Below, piece after piece: positions 8,912 to 18,065 of a stretch of DNA of 43,906 bases (positions are counted from its first letter, which is position 1; each line of letters begins with the position of its first letter). The notes beneath the pieces are model-generated. The model did not search any database, had not been told where the DNA came from, and saw only the letters and a list, made by a program, of their open reading frames with translations. The stretch is from NCBI GenBank assembly GCA_947176375.1, contig CAMWQM010000016.1, positions 1 to 43,906 of the forward strand. Direction: 5' to 3'. Made by a program: the position numbers and the translations under genes. The stretch comes from an uncultured Helicobacteraceae bacterium. GTDB taxonomy: Bacteria > Campylobacterota > Campylobacteria > Campylobacterales > Helicobacteraceae.

Positions 8912-9898
8912 TCAATTATTTGCTAATAAATCTATAAATTTCTCTAAATTATCTAACCATTCATATGCAAGTGGGTCGTTCATCTCTACTTTTAACTTTG
9001 CTTCTTTTGCAATAGCTAATGCGTTTTTTTGTGAAAATTGTGGCTGGATAAATATAGTTTTAATATTATGCTTTTTAATTATTTCAAGAATTTCCTTTGT
9101 GTGCGTTATTTTTGCTTCTTTACCATCTCTTTCTATCGAATATTCCACCAAACCAAGCTCATTAGCTATATAACTATATGCAGGATGATATACTAAAAAA
9201 GACTTATTTTTAGTTTCCAGTTTCTTTTTAGATTCATTATAAAGCACATCGATTCTTTGTAATATTTTCTCTAGATTCTGCTTATAAATATCGGCATTAG
9301 CAGAATCTAAATCTATTAATGAGTTAGCAATTTGTTTTATATGATATTTTGACAGAATGAAAGAAAGCCAAATATGTGGCTCGTGAGCGTGATTAATATG
9401 GTTAGATTCTAATTTATTATGCTTATGGGTGTTAATCATAGGATCTTGCTTACTTTTAATTACAGAATCTCTGCTATTATGTTTATAAATATTATGTGTG
9501 GAATCTTGATTATGATTATGCAAAAAATCCCCTCTATCACCCTCTTTATTATGTTCGCTAAAAGTATCCAAATAAGCATTAAAATCACTTTGCTCTAGCG
9601 GTGGAATGATTTTCATATTTGGATTTACAGCTTTAAATCGCTCTAACCACGCCTTTTCAAATGGCATTCCTATATTAAAATACAAGCTGGATTTACTTAA
9701 TTCTTGTAATTGCTTTATTGATGGCTCGTAGGTTTCTGGACTCTTGCCTTTAGGCACCATAATATTTACATCTACTAAATTTCCTGCAATTTGCTTTACA
9801 AAAAAAGCCTGTGGCAAAACACTTACACTAATAATCATTTTAGCACTAAGTGGCAAAACACAAATAAAAACAACTAATATAATTTTAAAAAAATTCAT
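8912..9898 (-). CDS. znuA: Metal ABC transporter periplasmic binding protein (ZnuA-like)
   Basis: This is the periplasmic metal receptor of the importer. A signal peptide is plain (MNFFK, hydrophobic 6-17, LSA near 17-19). A histidine-rich loop (about 116-172, ten histidines) precedes the core, as in zinc-binding ZnuA proteins. Metal-ligand positions by family analogy are residue 55 in SPETYEP, His175 in EPHIWLS, His238 in VYHPAYSY and Asp308 in MNDPLA. The first is glutamate where family members usually have histidine. The 328-residue length is normal. An AAGG ribosome binding site precedes the ATG, and a TATAAT box with a palindrome lies 34 bases upstream. The gene heads a unit with znuC and mqo. 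Manganese or another divalent metal cannot be excluded. Confidence 0.88.
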   Translation of the reverse strand: MNFFKIILVVFICVLPLSAKMIISVSVLPQAFFVKQIAGNLVDVNIMVPKGKSPETYEPSIKQLQELSKSSLYFNIGMPFEKAWLERFKAVNPNMKIIPPLEQSDFNAYLDTFSEHNKEGDRGDFLHNHNQDSTHNIYKHNSRDSVIKSKQDPMINTHKHNKLESNHINHAHEPHIWLSFILSKYHIKQIANSLIDLDSANADIYKQNLEKILQRIDVLYNESKKKLETKNKSFLVYHPAYSYIANELGLVEYSIERDGKEAKITHTKEILEIIKKHNIKTIFIQPQFSQKNALAIAKEAKLKVEMNDPLAYEWLDNLEKFIDLLANN

Positions 9899-9927
9899 AT
9901 ACTGCCTTAATTACTTTAAAATAAGTC

Positions 9928-9943
9928 TTGTATTATACTACAA
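9928..9943 (-). promoter_or_regulatory. znuA -10 box inside an operator-like palindrome
   Basis: On the minus strand TATAAT (9937 to 9932) lies 34 bases before the znuA ATG. It is enclosed by the inverted repeat TTGTA-N6-TACAA (9928-9932 and 9939-9943). A palindrome centred on the -10 box of a metal-uptake gene is what a Fur/Zur-family repressor site would look like; the identity of the regulator is inference. Confidence 0.5.
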
Positions 9944-9950
9944 AAAGTTT

Positions 9951-11585
9951 TTATTCAATAGTTTTCATAGGCTTGCCTACATAATATCCTTGAGCAAAAT
10001 CAATACCAATAGATTTTACCACATCATAAATTTCTTTTGAGCTTACAAATTCTGCTATCGTGTAAATATTTAATTGTTTTGTAAATTGCACAATAGTTTG
10101 CACTATTACCCTTGCATTATTATCTTTATCAATATTTTTAATCAAAGAACCATCAATTTTTAGAAAATCTATTGGGAGTTTCATCAATACAGAAAAAGTA
10201 GAATATCCACTTCCAAAATCATCTAATGCAACTTTCACGCCTAATTCTTTAATATTTGCAATAAAATTGCTAACACTATCAAAGTCTTCAACACTTTCTT
10301 GCTCTGTAATCTCAGCAATAATTCTGCCCTCTAGTTTATAATACACAATCCTATCCATAAACCATATTAAAAAATCTGGTGAAATCATATCTTCTAACGC
10401 AAGATTTATGCTAAAGATGCAGTCATCTCTTTGAGATAGGCATTTAAAAGAATTTTCTATCATAAGTCTAGATAGTTTGGAATACGCATTTGAACGTTTA
10501 GCAATTTCTAAAAATAGCCCAGGAGGAATAATATGACCCTCTTTATCCTCAATTCGCATTAATGCTTCATATTTAGTCTTTTTATTATCCAAATAGTCTT
10601 GTATTCCATCAATTTTTTGATAAAAGGGAATAACATCATTATTTTTAAGTGCGTGGTAAATAATTTCAGTATATTGAATATTATTCTTTAAAGTATTTAA
10701 AATAGGTAAATTACGATTATAAACAACAATAGGATTCTTATACTCTTTTGCGTGATGAAGAGCCATTATCGCATTTACCATACTATATTTTGCACTATCA
10801 TAAGAAAATGCTATACCAATAGTTGCTGTTATATTTAGATAAGTGTAACTATCAATTAATATCTCTTTTCTACCTAAATATTCTAGAAAACTATTTAATT
10901 TATCTATAAACATACCTCTATCGGTGCAATTTATCCAAAGAATCGCAAAGTCATCGCCGTGGATTCTATATAAAAGATAATTTTCATCTTTAAAATAATT
11001 CTTTAAAATATTTGCAACAGAATATAGAATCTCATCTGCCAACCTTACGCCATAAAAGCTATTTATTTCTTTAAAATTACTTAAATTTAGCACTGCTATC
11101 ACATGATTTGGATACTGCTCTAAATCCTGACGCAAAATTATACTTGTGCGAAGTCCTGTTAGCGGGTCAATAGTGATACGATTATGCAAATCATACATTT
11201 GATATGCAATAGTATTATGAAAATATTTTGAAATTTCTGATACTTCAATAGGATAGTTTATAATTCTTTGAGACCAAGATTCAAAGCCATTTTTATTATC
11301 TTCATAAAAAGTCTTTATATCATCATATAAATCATTTAGAGATTTTACTATACCACTTTTAATAAATTTATTTGATAGAATAACAATAAGCCCAAAAAGA
11401 CAAATATTTAATAATATAATAACTGCTATATAAACCGCTACAAATGCTGTGCTATAAAAGGCTGCACTATTTTTAAAAACCACAAATAGAAGGATTCCGC
11501 AAGTTATATAAGCAATATTTAAAATTAAAACAAATAATAATGGAATGAATAAAAACAACCTAAAGCTAGATCCTATACCTTGCAT
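9951..11585 (-). CDS. Membrane protein with GGDEF and EAL domains, likely c-di-GMP phosphodiesterase
   Basis: The 544-residue protein has two N-terminal membrane segments (about 10-36 and 46-71), a short linker, a GGDEF domain (about 130-300) and an EAL domain (about 310-544). The GGDEF signature is altered to HGDDF (in YRIHGDDFAIL), so cyclase activity is doubtful. The EAL half keeps the catalytic set: EALMR, the Asn in INLALED, Glu in AEITEQE, DDFGSG, Lys in FLKIDG and Gln in AQGYYVG. The most likely activity is hydrolysis of cyclic di-GMP, with the GGDEF half possibly regulatory. The first periplasmic loop is short, so sensing may be through the membrane or the linker. AAAGG precedes the ATG. 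It lies 29 bases after hydE on the same strand and may receive read-through from the hydrogenase operon. Confidence 0.9.
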   Translation of the reverse strand: MQGIGSSFRLFLFIPLLFVLILNIAYITCGILLFVVFKNSAAFYSTAFVAVYIAVIILLNICLFGLIVILSNKFIKSGIVKSLNDLYDDIKTFYEDNKNGFESWSQRIINYPIEVSEISKYFHNTIAYQMYDLHNRITIDPLTGLRTSIILRQDLEQYPNHVIAVLNLSNFKEINSFYGVRLADEILYSVANILKNYFKDENYLLYRIHGDDFAILWINCTDRGMFIDKLNSFLEYLGRKEILIDSYTYLNITATIGIAFSYDSAKYSMVNAIMALHHAKEYKNPIVVYNRNLPILNTLKNNIQYTEIIYHALKNNDVIPFYQKIDGIQDYLDNKKTKYEALMRIEDKEGHIIPPGLFLEIAKRSNAYSKLSRLMIENSFKCLSQRDDCIFSINLALEDMISPDFLIWFMDRIVYYKLEGRIIAEITEQESVEDFDSVSNFIANIKELGVKVALDDFGSGYSTFSVLMKLPIDFLKIDGSLIKNIDKDNNARVIVQTIVQFTKQLNIYTIAEFVSSKEIYDVVKSIGIDFAQGYYVGKPMKTIE

Positions 11586-11614
11586 TATTTACCTTTTTTC
11601 TACTTTCTTAAATG

Positions 11615-13342
11615 TTACATTATATCAAAAAATGTTAAATCTAAATAATTTGGAAATATTAAATTTAAATCTAATGGAAATTTTTTACTCAATCTATCAA
11701 AAAAAGTAGTATTTGCAAAAATATCTCCTGCAATTCCCATATTCTCTACTCCATAATTGACACTAATATCACGCATAAGCAATATCAAATAATCAATTAA
11801 AGACTCAACCATTCCAAAACAGAGAGTTTCATTATCAATCCCAGCCAATGTGAAACTCATAATTGAATGTATCGTAGAGATATTATCATAATAAAGCTCT
11901 CCATTAACATTTATATTTTTAAAATCAATCTTTGGACCAATATCCCTTAAATACGATTCTGCAAAAATTAAAATCTGCTCTTTTTTTAACTCAAAACCTA
12001 AAATAAAACTTACAACTGCAAAAATATCTAAAATATTTTTTGTATATTTTGGAATAGAATCTAGCGCTTCTATCCGATCTAAACTATCTCTAAAATTTTG
12101 CTTATAATTTTGCAATAATTTAGTGCCATTTGGGCGCTTTGCAATAGAATCTAAAATATTTTTTGGATTCATATCAAAATGAATATTTATTGTTTTGATT
12201 AGATTTTTGTTATCTAATATTCCAAATATTGTTTCATTTAAAGTGCTAATATAGCTAATAAATAGCTTATCATCACGATTGTTAAATGTAAAATCCAAAA
12301 AATTAGAATCAATCTTATTTAGATTACCATTTTTAGAATCATTTTGCAAAAATTTCTTTTGTATAAAATATCCTCTCTGCCCTACTACAATCTCAAAAAA
12401 CTCATCTTTAAAATCACTTCGATAATCTAATATCACAATACTATTTTGGTTTAATTTGATATCTTTATCTTGTTTTTGTGCTTGAGCTAATTTTTTGTTA
12501 GTCTTTATGCCAGATTCTAAAGTAGTTTCTGTATTAATTTTAGATTCTATGTCACTAAATTTATTGCTAGATTCCACTTTTTTAGCATATAAAAAAACAA
12601 TCTCTTTGTCTAAAAGCAAAGATGAAATGATATACAAAATCACATCATAGGGCAAAATAAATAATGCTTTACTAAAGCCTAACTCATCAGTAAAAAGCTC
12701 TTTAATCCTTAAAGTAATACTTGGTTTTTCAAATGTAGCTAACGCCTTTATCTCATCTTTAGAAGCACACGTATATACGCTGATATTTGCAATATCATTT
12801 GCAATAATAAAATCAAAATCTTTTGTATCTAAAGAAATTTCTATCTTTCCTTTTGTGGTTTGTAAAATCACAGATTTATTATTCTCTAACATAGAAACAA
12901 TCTCTAACAGCGCACTTTTTAGGGAATCTTTAGAATCTAACACATTATTTTTATAGTAAATTTCAAAATCAATCTTTGAGTGAGGAAAATCAAAAATATT
13001 GCAAAAATTTATATTATTAATATCTTTAATCGCATTAATTTCACCCAAACTAAAATCAAAAGAACAAGTATTTTTAGTAATATTTAGGGAATATTCTTTT
13101 GTCATATTTTTAGCAACTTCTACATTTTTAAAAATAAAATAAAGTGATAGCGGAATCTCACTCTGCAATCTTGTAGCAAAAAAGCTTAAATTTTCCTCTC
13201 TGCCATTTACAAAAAATAATAATTCATTATGTAAAACCATATCACAATGCTTCAAATCGCACTCTGTAGCTATATTTTGCATAATTTTTAGAAAATAATA
13301 TTTATTAGAATTTTTATATAAAAATATAAATTTTAATATCAA
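11615..13342 (-). CDS. hydE: Hydrogenase operon protein HydE (HP0635-like)
   Basis: This is the fifth gene of the uptake hydrogenase operon, 575 residues, in the place of H. pylori hydE, which is reported to be needed for full hydrogenase activity; its biochemical role is unknown. The sequence shows no membrane segment, signal peptide or metal motif. It looks like a soluble alpha/beta protein with a low-complexity Lys/Gln/Ser/Asn linker near 260-300, and a C-terminal helical part. The start is a TTG two bases past the hydD stop. AGAGG lies nine bases before it, inside the hydD end. The first ATG (13282, MQNIATECD) has no ribosome binding site, which is why I prefer the TTG. Assignment rests on position and size, not on a recognised domain. 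Confidence 0.75.
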   Translation of the reverse strand: MILKFIFLYKNSNKYYFLKIMQNIATECDLKHCDMVLHNELLFFVNGREENLSFFATRLQSEIPLSLYFIFKNVEVAKNMTKEYSLNITKNTCSFDFSLGEINAIKDINNINFCNIFDFPHSKIDFEIYYKNNVLDSKDSLKSALLEIVSMLENNKSVILQTTKGKIEISLDTKDFDFIIANDIANISVYTCASKDEIKALATFEKPSITLRIKELFTDELGFSKALFILPYDVILYIISSLLLDKEIVFLYAKKVESSNKFSDIESKINTETTLESGIKTNKKLAQAQKQDKDIKLNQNSIVILDYRSDFKDEFFEIVVGQRGYFIQKKFLQNDSKNGNLNKIDSNFLDFTFNNRDDKLFISYISTLNETIFGILDNKNLIKTINIHFDMNPKNILDSIAKRPNGTKLLQNYKQNFRDSLDRIEALDSIPKYTKNILDIFAVVSFILGFELKKEQILIFAESYLRDIGPKIDFKNINVNGELYYDNISTIHSIMSFTLAGIDNETLCFGMVESLIDYLILLMRDISVNYGVENMGIAGDIFANTTFFDRLSKKFPLDLNLIFPNYLDLTFFDIM

Positions 13343-13344
13343 TA

Positions 13345-13890
13345 TTAATAGCCTCTAAAGGAATTATTAGCAATTTCTTGAAGTGAAATATCTTTAACTT
13401 GTTCAACGCTAAAATCAAGCTCTTTTAAGTGATTAATCACAATCTTACACATATTTAATGCAGAATCCACAATGATAGGTGATATTTCAAAAGTAGTTTC
13501 AGATTCTAAAATTTGTGGAATCGTTGCTACAATCTTAATTGTCGGCAAATCGCCAAGCAATTCTATCATTTTTAAAGTTTGTAGCATTTCAACTTCGTGT
13601 GCTGTGCCTTGCCAATTAAGATTGCTAGGAATATCATTAAAATCAAAAAAAAACACATCTCCAATCTCTCCATCACTAGCATTAATACAATCAAGCAAAA
13701 TCACATAATCATAAGAAGTGATAAGCGGAATAAGGCTCTGCGCCAAAGTTCCACCATCTACAATATCAAGCGTATTATTAGTGCTACTAAAAGCAAAATT
13801 AACTTTAAGGTAATTTGATAAATGAACTCCTATACCTTCATCACCAAATAAAATATTACCTATTCCAAGTATTAAAACTCTCAATTTCAA
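13345..13890 (-). CDS. hydD: Hydrogenase maturation endopeptidase HydD
   Basis: HydD belongs to the HybD/HyaD family, which removes the C-terminal peptide of the [NiFe] large subunit once nickel has been inserted. The 181-residue protein begins with the family signature VLILGIGNILFGDEGIG. Likely nickel-sensing ligands by analogy with HybD are Glu18, Asp67 in ILLDCIN and His98 in GTAHEVEM. The start is TTG (13888-13890), with AAAGG six bases before it, and no closer ATG offers an equally complete N-terminus. It follows hydC by nine bases. Its substrate is surely the HydB protein two genes upstream, whose C-terminal tail is intact. Confidence 0.93.
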   Translation of the reverse strand: MKLRVLILGIGNILFGDEGIGVHLSNYLKVNFAFSSTNNTLDIVDGGTLAQSLIPLITSYDYVILLDCINASDGEIGDVFFFDFNDIPSNLNWQGTAHEVEMLQTLKMIELLGDLPTIKIVATIPQILESETTFEISPIIVDSALNMCKIVINHLKELDFSVEQVKDISLQEIANNSFRGY

Positions 13891-13899
13891 TACAAACCT

Positions 13900-14583
13900 T
13901 TAATTTTTACTCTCTTGATACCTAAATCCACCAACAATAGAATCTACACCACCATCTGGGTGTTTAACTGCATTCCAAACAGCCATATAAATATGTATAG
14001 GAATAAAAATAATAATAATCCAAGTAACAATATGATGTATCATTCTAACATTAGCAAGTCCGCCAAGTGCTACTTCAAGCCACTTAAACATACTAAATAA
14101 GATTCCACCAAGTCCATTGTGATATACATTATAATACAAAATCACACCTGTAAGGGATATGATAAGCACCAAAACTGCCAAAAAGAAATATGAAAAAAAC
14201 TGCAATGGATTATAAACACCTTTTATATATGGATGTGGTCCTAAAAATAAATAGTTTTTAATCTGTCCTATCCATATTTTTATGTTAAATAAATCAGAAA
14301 CAGACATCCTTTCATTTTTATTTCTACCATCAGCTAAAAATAAATATAGCCTAAAAATAGAAACTGATATTAATAAGAATCCAACCATAATATGCCAACT
14401 TCTAAACAATGCATATAGAAAATTTGTAGGCTCTGTGTTTGGCTCTGGGCTTAAAAATGGATATGCAATATAAAATCCGCTAAAAATAAGGAAAAATATG
14501 CAAAATGCCCTTATCCAATGGAAGAATCTAACGATAGGAGTAAAAGTCAAACTTCGTTTAAAAGTTTTATTTTGTTCTTTCAT
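13900..14583 (-). CDS. hydC: [NiFe] hydrogenase cytochrome b subunit
   Basis: HydC is the di-heme cytochrome b that anchors the periplasmic hydrogenase and passes electrons to menaquinone. The 227 residues hold four or so membrane helices (about 23-42, 62-83, 127-152 and 182-203). Candidate heme ligands are His22 (RFFHWIR), His64 (SWHIMVG), His183 or His184 (MIHHIVTW) and His197 (IPIHIYM), the usual pattern for HyaC-type subunits. A very strong ribosome binding site (GAGGAGG) precedes the ATG. The gene starts 10 bases after hydB and 9 bases before hydD. Confidence 0.95.
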   Translation of the reverse strand: MKEQNKTFKRSLTFTPIVRFFHWIRAFCIFFLIFSGFYIAYPFLSPEPNTEPTNFLYALFRSWHIMVGFLLISVSIFRLYLFLADGRNKNERMSVSDLFNIKIWIGQIKNYLFLGPHPYIKGVYNPLQFFSYFFLAVLVLIISLTGVILYYNVYHNGLGGILFSMFKWLEVALGGLANVRMIHHIVTWIIIIFIPIHIYMAVWNAVKHPDGGVDSIVGGFRYQESKN

Positions 14584-14593
14584 TTCTGCCTCC

Positions 14594-16318
14594 TCATACT
14601 CTCAAAGTCGCTGGATTTACTTTATATTCACCTATCTTATTACCTTTGAGATCTATCATATGCACAGCACAAGCAATACAAGGGTCAAAAGAATGTATTG
14701 TTCTAATAATTTCTAGCGGTTGTGTAATATCTGCAACCTTTATACCAATAAGGCTTGCTTCATAAGGTCCTTTTTGCCCTTTAGAATCTCTAGGTCCTGC
14801 ATTCCAAGTCGAAGGAACAACAGCTTGATAATTGGAAATTACGCCATTTTGTATTTTCACCCAATGACTTAAAGTCCCTCGTGGAACATTGCCTATATAT
14901 CTACCTTGATAAGTCTTATTTTTATCAATCACATATTTTGCACAAGTGGATTTATCAATTTTTAGATTCTCTATTAATTCATTAAATATTTCAATCCCAT
15001 AGTCAGCTGATAATTTACATTCCAAAGCTCTTGCAGCAGTCCTACCCAATGTGCTAAATAATGCACTAGTAGGAAGTCTTGTATCTTTTAAGAATTGTGT
15101 TGCTATATTAGTTATTCTTTTATTTTTAGCAGCAAGTCCAACCACGATAGCAGCCAATGGTCCTACTTCCATAGGAATTCCATCGTATCTAGGAGATTTA
15201 ATCCAGCTATATTTACCTTCTAAATCAAGTAATTCTGTTTTTACTTCTTTTTTATCTAATCCTATGCTAGTGCCCTTTTTAAATCCTGTATAATTAGGCT
15301 CTGTCTCACCATCATAAGGGTGAAGTGGAGCATCATTTTTATACCACGAATGCGTAGCCTCCTCAGTGATTAGATTCTCATCTATTTCATATAGTTTTGA
15401 AATATCATAATCTTTTACAATACCACTGCTATACAAATATTCGCCATTTCCTATCGGAATCTCCTCAAAACATAGGAAATTTTTTACCCCTGAACCTTTC
15501 AATACACTAGGCTCATTTTTATACACTTCAGCAGCCATTAAAATATCAGGATAGTAAGCTCTATCTACAAAATCTCTAACATATTGATATTTGCTTAGCC
15601 ATTCTCCTAGTCTACTAGGATCTAACATATCCATAACAGAAGTAACTCCACCAACAGTTAAAGTCTGCGGATGCGGCTGTTTTGAGCCAAAAATAGCCAT
15701 CATTTGAGCTGCCACTCTTTGCACTTCTAATAATTTTAAATAATGCGATAAAACGATTAAATTCTGCTCTGGGCTAAATCTATATGTTTTATGTCCCCAA
15801 TACGCATTTGCAAAAGGTCCTAAAGCTCCTTTTTGAACAAAATCAGCAACCTTTGCTTGAACAGCTTTTAACTCATCTTCTCCTGTATTCACAGGAAAAT
15901 CTGCATAATTAAATGCAAGTTTGGAAGCTTTTGCAGGAGAGGCTTTAAGTGCAGAAGTAATATCACACCAATCAAGCCCATGCAATGTATAAAAATGTAC
16001 AAGGTGATCGTGCAATACTAATGAAATATTCATCAAAGACCTAATTAATTGTGCATTCTTTGGTGGAACTATACCAAGAGCATCTTCTACCGCAGAGATT
16101 CCAGCTTTATAGTGAGAAAAAGTGCAAACTCCACAGATTCTTTGCATTATAAATCCAGCATCTCGTGGATCTCTATTTTGCACTACTTTTTCTAATCCCC
16201 TCCAAAGTGTAGATGACGAAAATGCATCTTGTATAACATTATTATCATCAACCACAACCTCAATTCTTAAATGTCCCTCAATTCTTGTTATAGGATCAAC
16301 TACGATTCTTTTTGTCAT
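14594..16318 (-). CDS. hydB: [NiFe] uptake hydrogenase large subunit
   Basis: This subunit carries the Ni-Fe(CN)2CO active site that oxidises hydrogen in the periplasm. Both cysteine pairs are present: Cys62 and Cys65 in [10 protein letters not shown], and Cys547 and Cys550 in DPCIACAVH. The sequence runs 21 residues beyond His553, and this tail is the peptide that HydD should remove. Length 574 is normal. DPITRIEGH (8-16) is the usual N-terminal block. AGGGAG precedes the ATG. The protein has no signal peptide of its own and is expected to be exported together with HydA through its Tat signal. H. pylori and related species use this enzyme to respire intestinal hydrogen. Confidence 0.98.
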   Translation of the reverse strand: MTKRIVVDPITRIEGHLRIEVVVDDNNVIQDAFSSSTLWRGLEKVVQNRDPRDAGFIMQRICGVCTFSHYKAGISAVEDALGIVPPKNAQLIRSLMNISLVLHDHLVHFYTLHGLDWCDITSALKASPAKASKLAFNYADFPVNTGEDELKAVQAKVADFVQKGALGPFANAYWGHKTYRFSPEQNLIVLSHYLKLLEVQRVAAQMMAIFGSKQPHPQTLTVGGVTSVMDMLDPSRLGEWLSKYQYVRDFVDRAYYPDILMAAEVYKNEPSVLKGSGVKNFLCFEEIPIGNGEYLYSSGIVKDYDISKLYEIDENLITEEATHSWYKNDAPLHPYDGETEPNYTGFKKGTSIGLDKKEVKTELLDLEGKYSWIKSPRYDGIPMEVGPLAAIVVGLAAKNKRITNIATQFLKDTRLPTSALFSTLGRTAARALECKLSADYGIEIFNELIENLKIDKSTCAKYVIDKNKTYQGRYIGNVPRGTLSHWVKIQNGVISNYQAVVPSTWNAGPRDSKGQKGPYEASLIGIKVADITQPLEIIRTIHSFDPCIACAVHMIDLKGNKIGEYKVNPATLRV

Positions 16319-16330
16319 TGTAAAACTCCC

Positions 16331-17488
16331 TTATTCTTTATTTTTTACCATAGCAGAAATAGCAGCGTGTGCAGCAATACCAATGGCAGTAGCACTTAAC
16401 AAAACAACTCCTATTGTATCAGCAGTTTTATCAGCACCTATCCCATTAAATGCAGTAGCGTAAAGTTTATTGCCTAAAGGTTCTTCAAACGGACTCATTG
16501 TATCCCAAAAATTAGGCTCACTACAACCTATACAACCATGCCCAGCTTTTACAGGCCAGCTTGTATGTTGATTAAATCCTAGTCTTGAGCAGTTATTAAA
16601 TGTATATGGTCCTTTACAGCCAACTTTATATAGACAATATCCATTTTCAGCACCCTCATCACCAAAGCTTTGGACAAACTCACCAGCATCAAAGTGCCCT
16701 CTTCTCTCACATAAATCGTGGATTCTATGTCCATATGCCCAAGTAGGTCTATTATAAGCATCAAGTTTAGGTAAAACACCAAATAAAATATAATGCAAAA
16801 CGCTACCTACAATATTTTTTTCACTAGGGGGACAACCTGGAACATTAATCACAGGCTTATTTGTGATTTTACTAAGTGGCATTGCATTAGTTGGATTAGG
16901 ATTTGCAGCTTGAACTCCACCAAAACTAGAACAAGTCCCTATTGCAAATATAGCTTTTGCATCTTTTGCAGCCTCTCTTGCATTATATGCTCCAGTATAT
17001 CCTAAAGCCCCTATTGTAAGATAAAATTCACTATCACCAGCTGGAATTCCACCTTCAACCATCAATATATATTGACCTTTATAGGTTTCTAGTGCATTAG
17101 TAAGATTCTCCTCTGCTTGCCACCCTGAAGCTGCCATAACAGTTTCGTGATATTCTAAACTGATATAATCAAATATCAAACTATCAATGCTAGGCGCATC
17201 ACTTCTTAATAAACTCTCACTGCAACCTGTGCATTCTGCCATATGTAGCCATACAACAGGAATCCTACCTGCCAATTCTGCTGCCTTCGCAGTAAGTGGA
17301 ATAAAAGATGATGGAAGCGCTAAAGTCGCAGTCATAGCGGCAGCCCATTTCATAAAATCTCTTCTTGAAATTCCATTTTTTTCTAATAATTCCTTAACAT
17401 CTTTGCTATCTTTGTTTTGTATATCTGGCAAAGATTCTAATTCACCAAGTCGCTTTAAAGCATTCTGATATAGTTGGTCTTGTTTCAT
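16331..17488 (-). CDS. hydA: [NiFe] uptake hydrogenase small subunit with Tat signal
   Basis: The small subunit carries the iron-sulfur relay from the active site to HydC. The 385-residue precursor has an unusually long N-region (about 40 residues) before the twin-arginine motif SRRDFMK (41-47) and hydrophobic stretch, as in H. pylori HydA. Cluster ligands include CTGCSES (proximal), GTCSSFGG, PGCPPSE, the HDLCERRGHFD and NGYCLYKVGCKGP blocks (distal), and NNCSRLG with GHGCIGCSE (medial). A C-terminal hydrophobic helix (about 358-380) anchors it in the membrane. AAAGGGG precedes the ATG. It is the first gene of hydABCDE. Confidence 0.98.
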   Translation of the reverse strand: MKQDQLYQNALKRLGELESLPDIQNKDSKDVKELLEKNGISRRDFMKWAAAMTATLALPSSFIPLTAKAAELAGRIPVVWLHMAECTGCSESLLRSDAPSIDSLIFDYISLEYHETVMAASGWQAEENLTNALETYKGQYILMVEGGIPAGDSEFYLTIGALGYTGAYNAREAAKDAKAIFAIGTCSSFGGVQAANPNPTNAMPLSKITNKPVINVPGCPPSEKNIVGSVLHYILFGVLPKLDAYNRPTWAYGHRIHDLCERRGHFDAGEFVQSFGDEGAENGYCLYKVGCKGPYTFNNCSRLGFNQHTSWPVKAGHGCIGCSEPNFWDTMSPFEEPLGNKLYATAFNGIGADKTADTIGVVLLSATAIGIAAHAAISAMVKNKE

Positions 17489-17706
17489 TTATAATTCCCC
17501 TTTATAAAAATTAAGCCTTAAAATAATACAAAATATCATTAAATATAATATAAGGCTAGTATTTAGTTTCTTTGAAATAATTACAAAAAGTAATCATTTT
17601 TATGAAACTAGAATTTTACTATAATTTGTATTTAAAAAATTATTTAATTAAAAATGTTTTAAAACATATTTTGCAAGAATCTAACATTTAAAAAATGGGG
17701 TATTGA
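17489..17706. promoter_or_regulatory. Divergent promoter region hydA / HIT protein
   Basis: This 218-base region separates two divergent units. TATAAT at 17620-17625 (+) is a good -10 box for the HIT gene. For hydA, TATTAT on the minus strand (17528-17523) is a candidate -10, 35 bases before the ATG. It is flanked by a perfect 7-base inverted repeat: AGCCTTA at 17514-17520 and TAAGGCT at 17551-17557. These are among the few G/C-bearing words here and could be an operator. No Fur or NikR site is evident to me. Confidence 0.4.
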
Positions 17707-18039
17707 ATGACAATATTTGAAAAGATAATAAAAGGTGAGATTCCATGTAAAAAAGTTTTAGAAAATGACGAATTTTTAGCATTCTATGATATAAATCCAA
17801 AAGCTCCTATTCATATTCTAGCTATTCCTAAAGTTTGTGTCAAAGATTTTGATACAGCAGATTCAATGATGTTGGGGAGATTAAGTGGTTTTATACAAGA
17901 AGTTGCAAAAAAAGTAAATATTGATAAAAGTGGCTATAGAATTATTTCAAATATAGGAAGTGATGGGGGACAGGAAGTTCCACATTTGCATTTTCACATA
18001 CTAGGTGGTGGGAAACTAAAATGGGAGAATCTAGTTTAA
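17707..18039 (+). CDS. HIT family (HINT-type) nucleotide hydrolase
   Basis: This small cytoplasmic protein (110 residues) of the histidine-triad superfamily belongs to the purine nucleoside phosphoramidase branch. The triad HLHFHILGG (about 95-103) is intact, and the N-terminal TIFEKIIKGEIPCKKV and FYDINPKAPIHILAIPK blocks are typical. GGGG lies six bases before the ATG. The physiological substrate in these bacteria is unknown. The lipoprotein gene follows after 26 bases with its own ribosome binding site (GAGGAT). Confidence 0.95.
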   Translation: MTIFEKIIKGEIPCKKVLENDEFLAFYDINPKAPIHILAIPKVCVKDFDTADSMMLGRLSGFIQEVAKKVNIDKSGYRIISNIGSDGGQEVPHLHFHILGGGKLKWENLV

Positions 18040-18065
18040 TTTTTATATAAAAGCGAGGATAGAAA

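Noticed and set aside
8659-8937. 92-codon plus-strand frame at the znuA-znuC junction
   Set aside because: Opposite the Walker A region of ZnuC; no ribosome binding site or family likeness.
9480-9520. Histidine-rich segment of znuA as a DNA repeat or recoding site
   Set aside because: The CATAAT/TTATG words simply encode the His-rich loop; no regular repeat unit was found.
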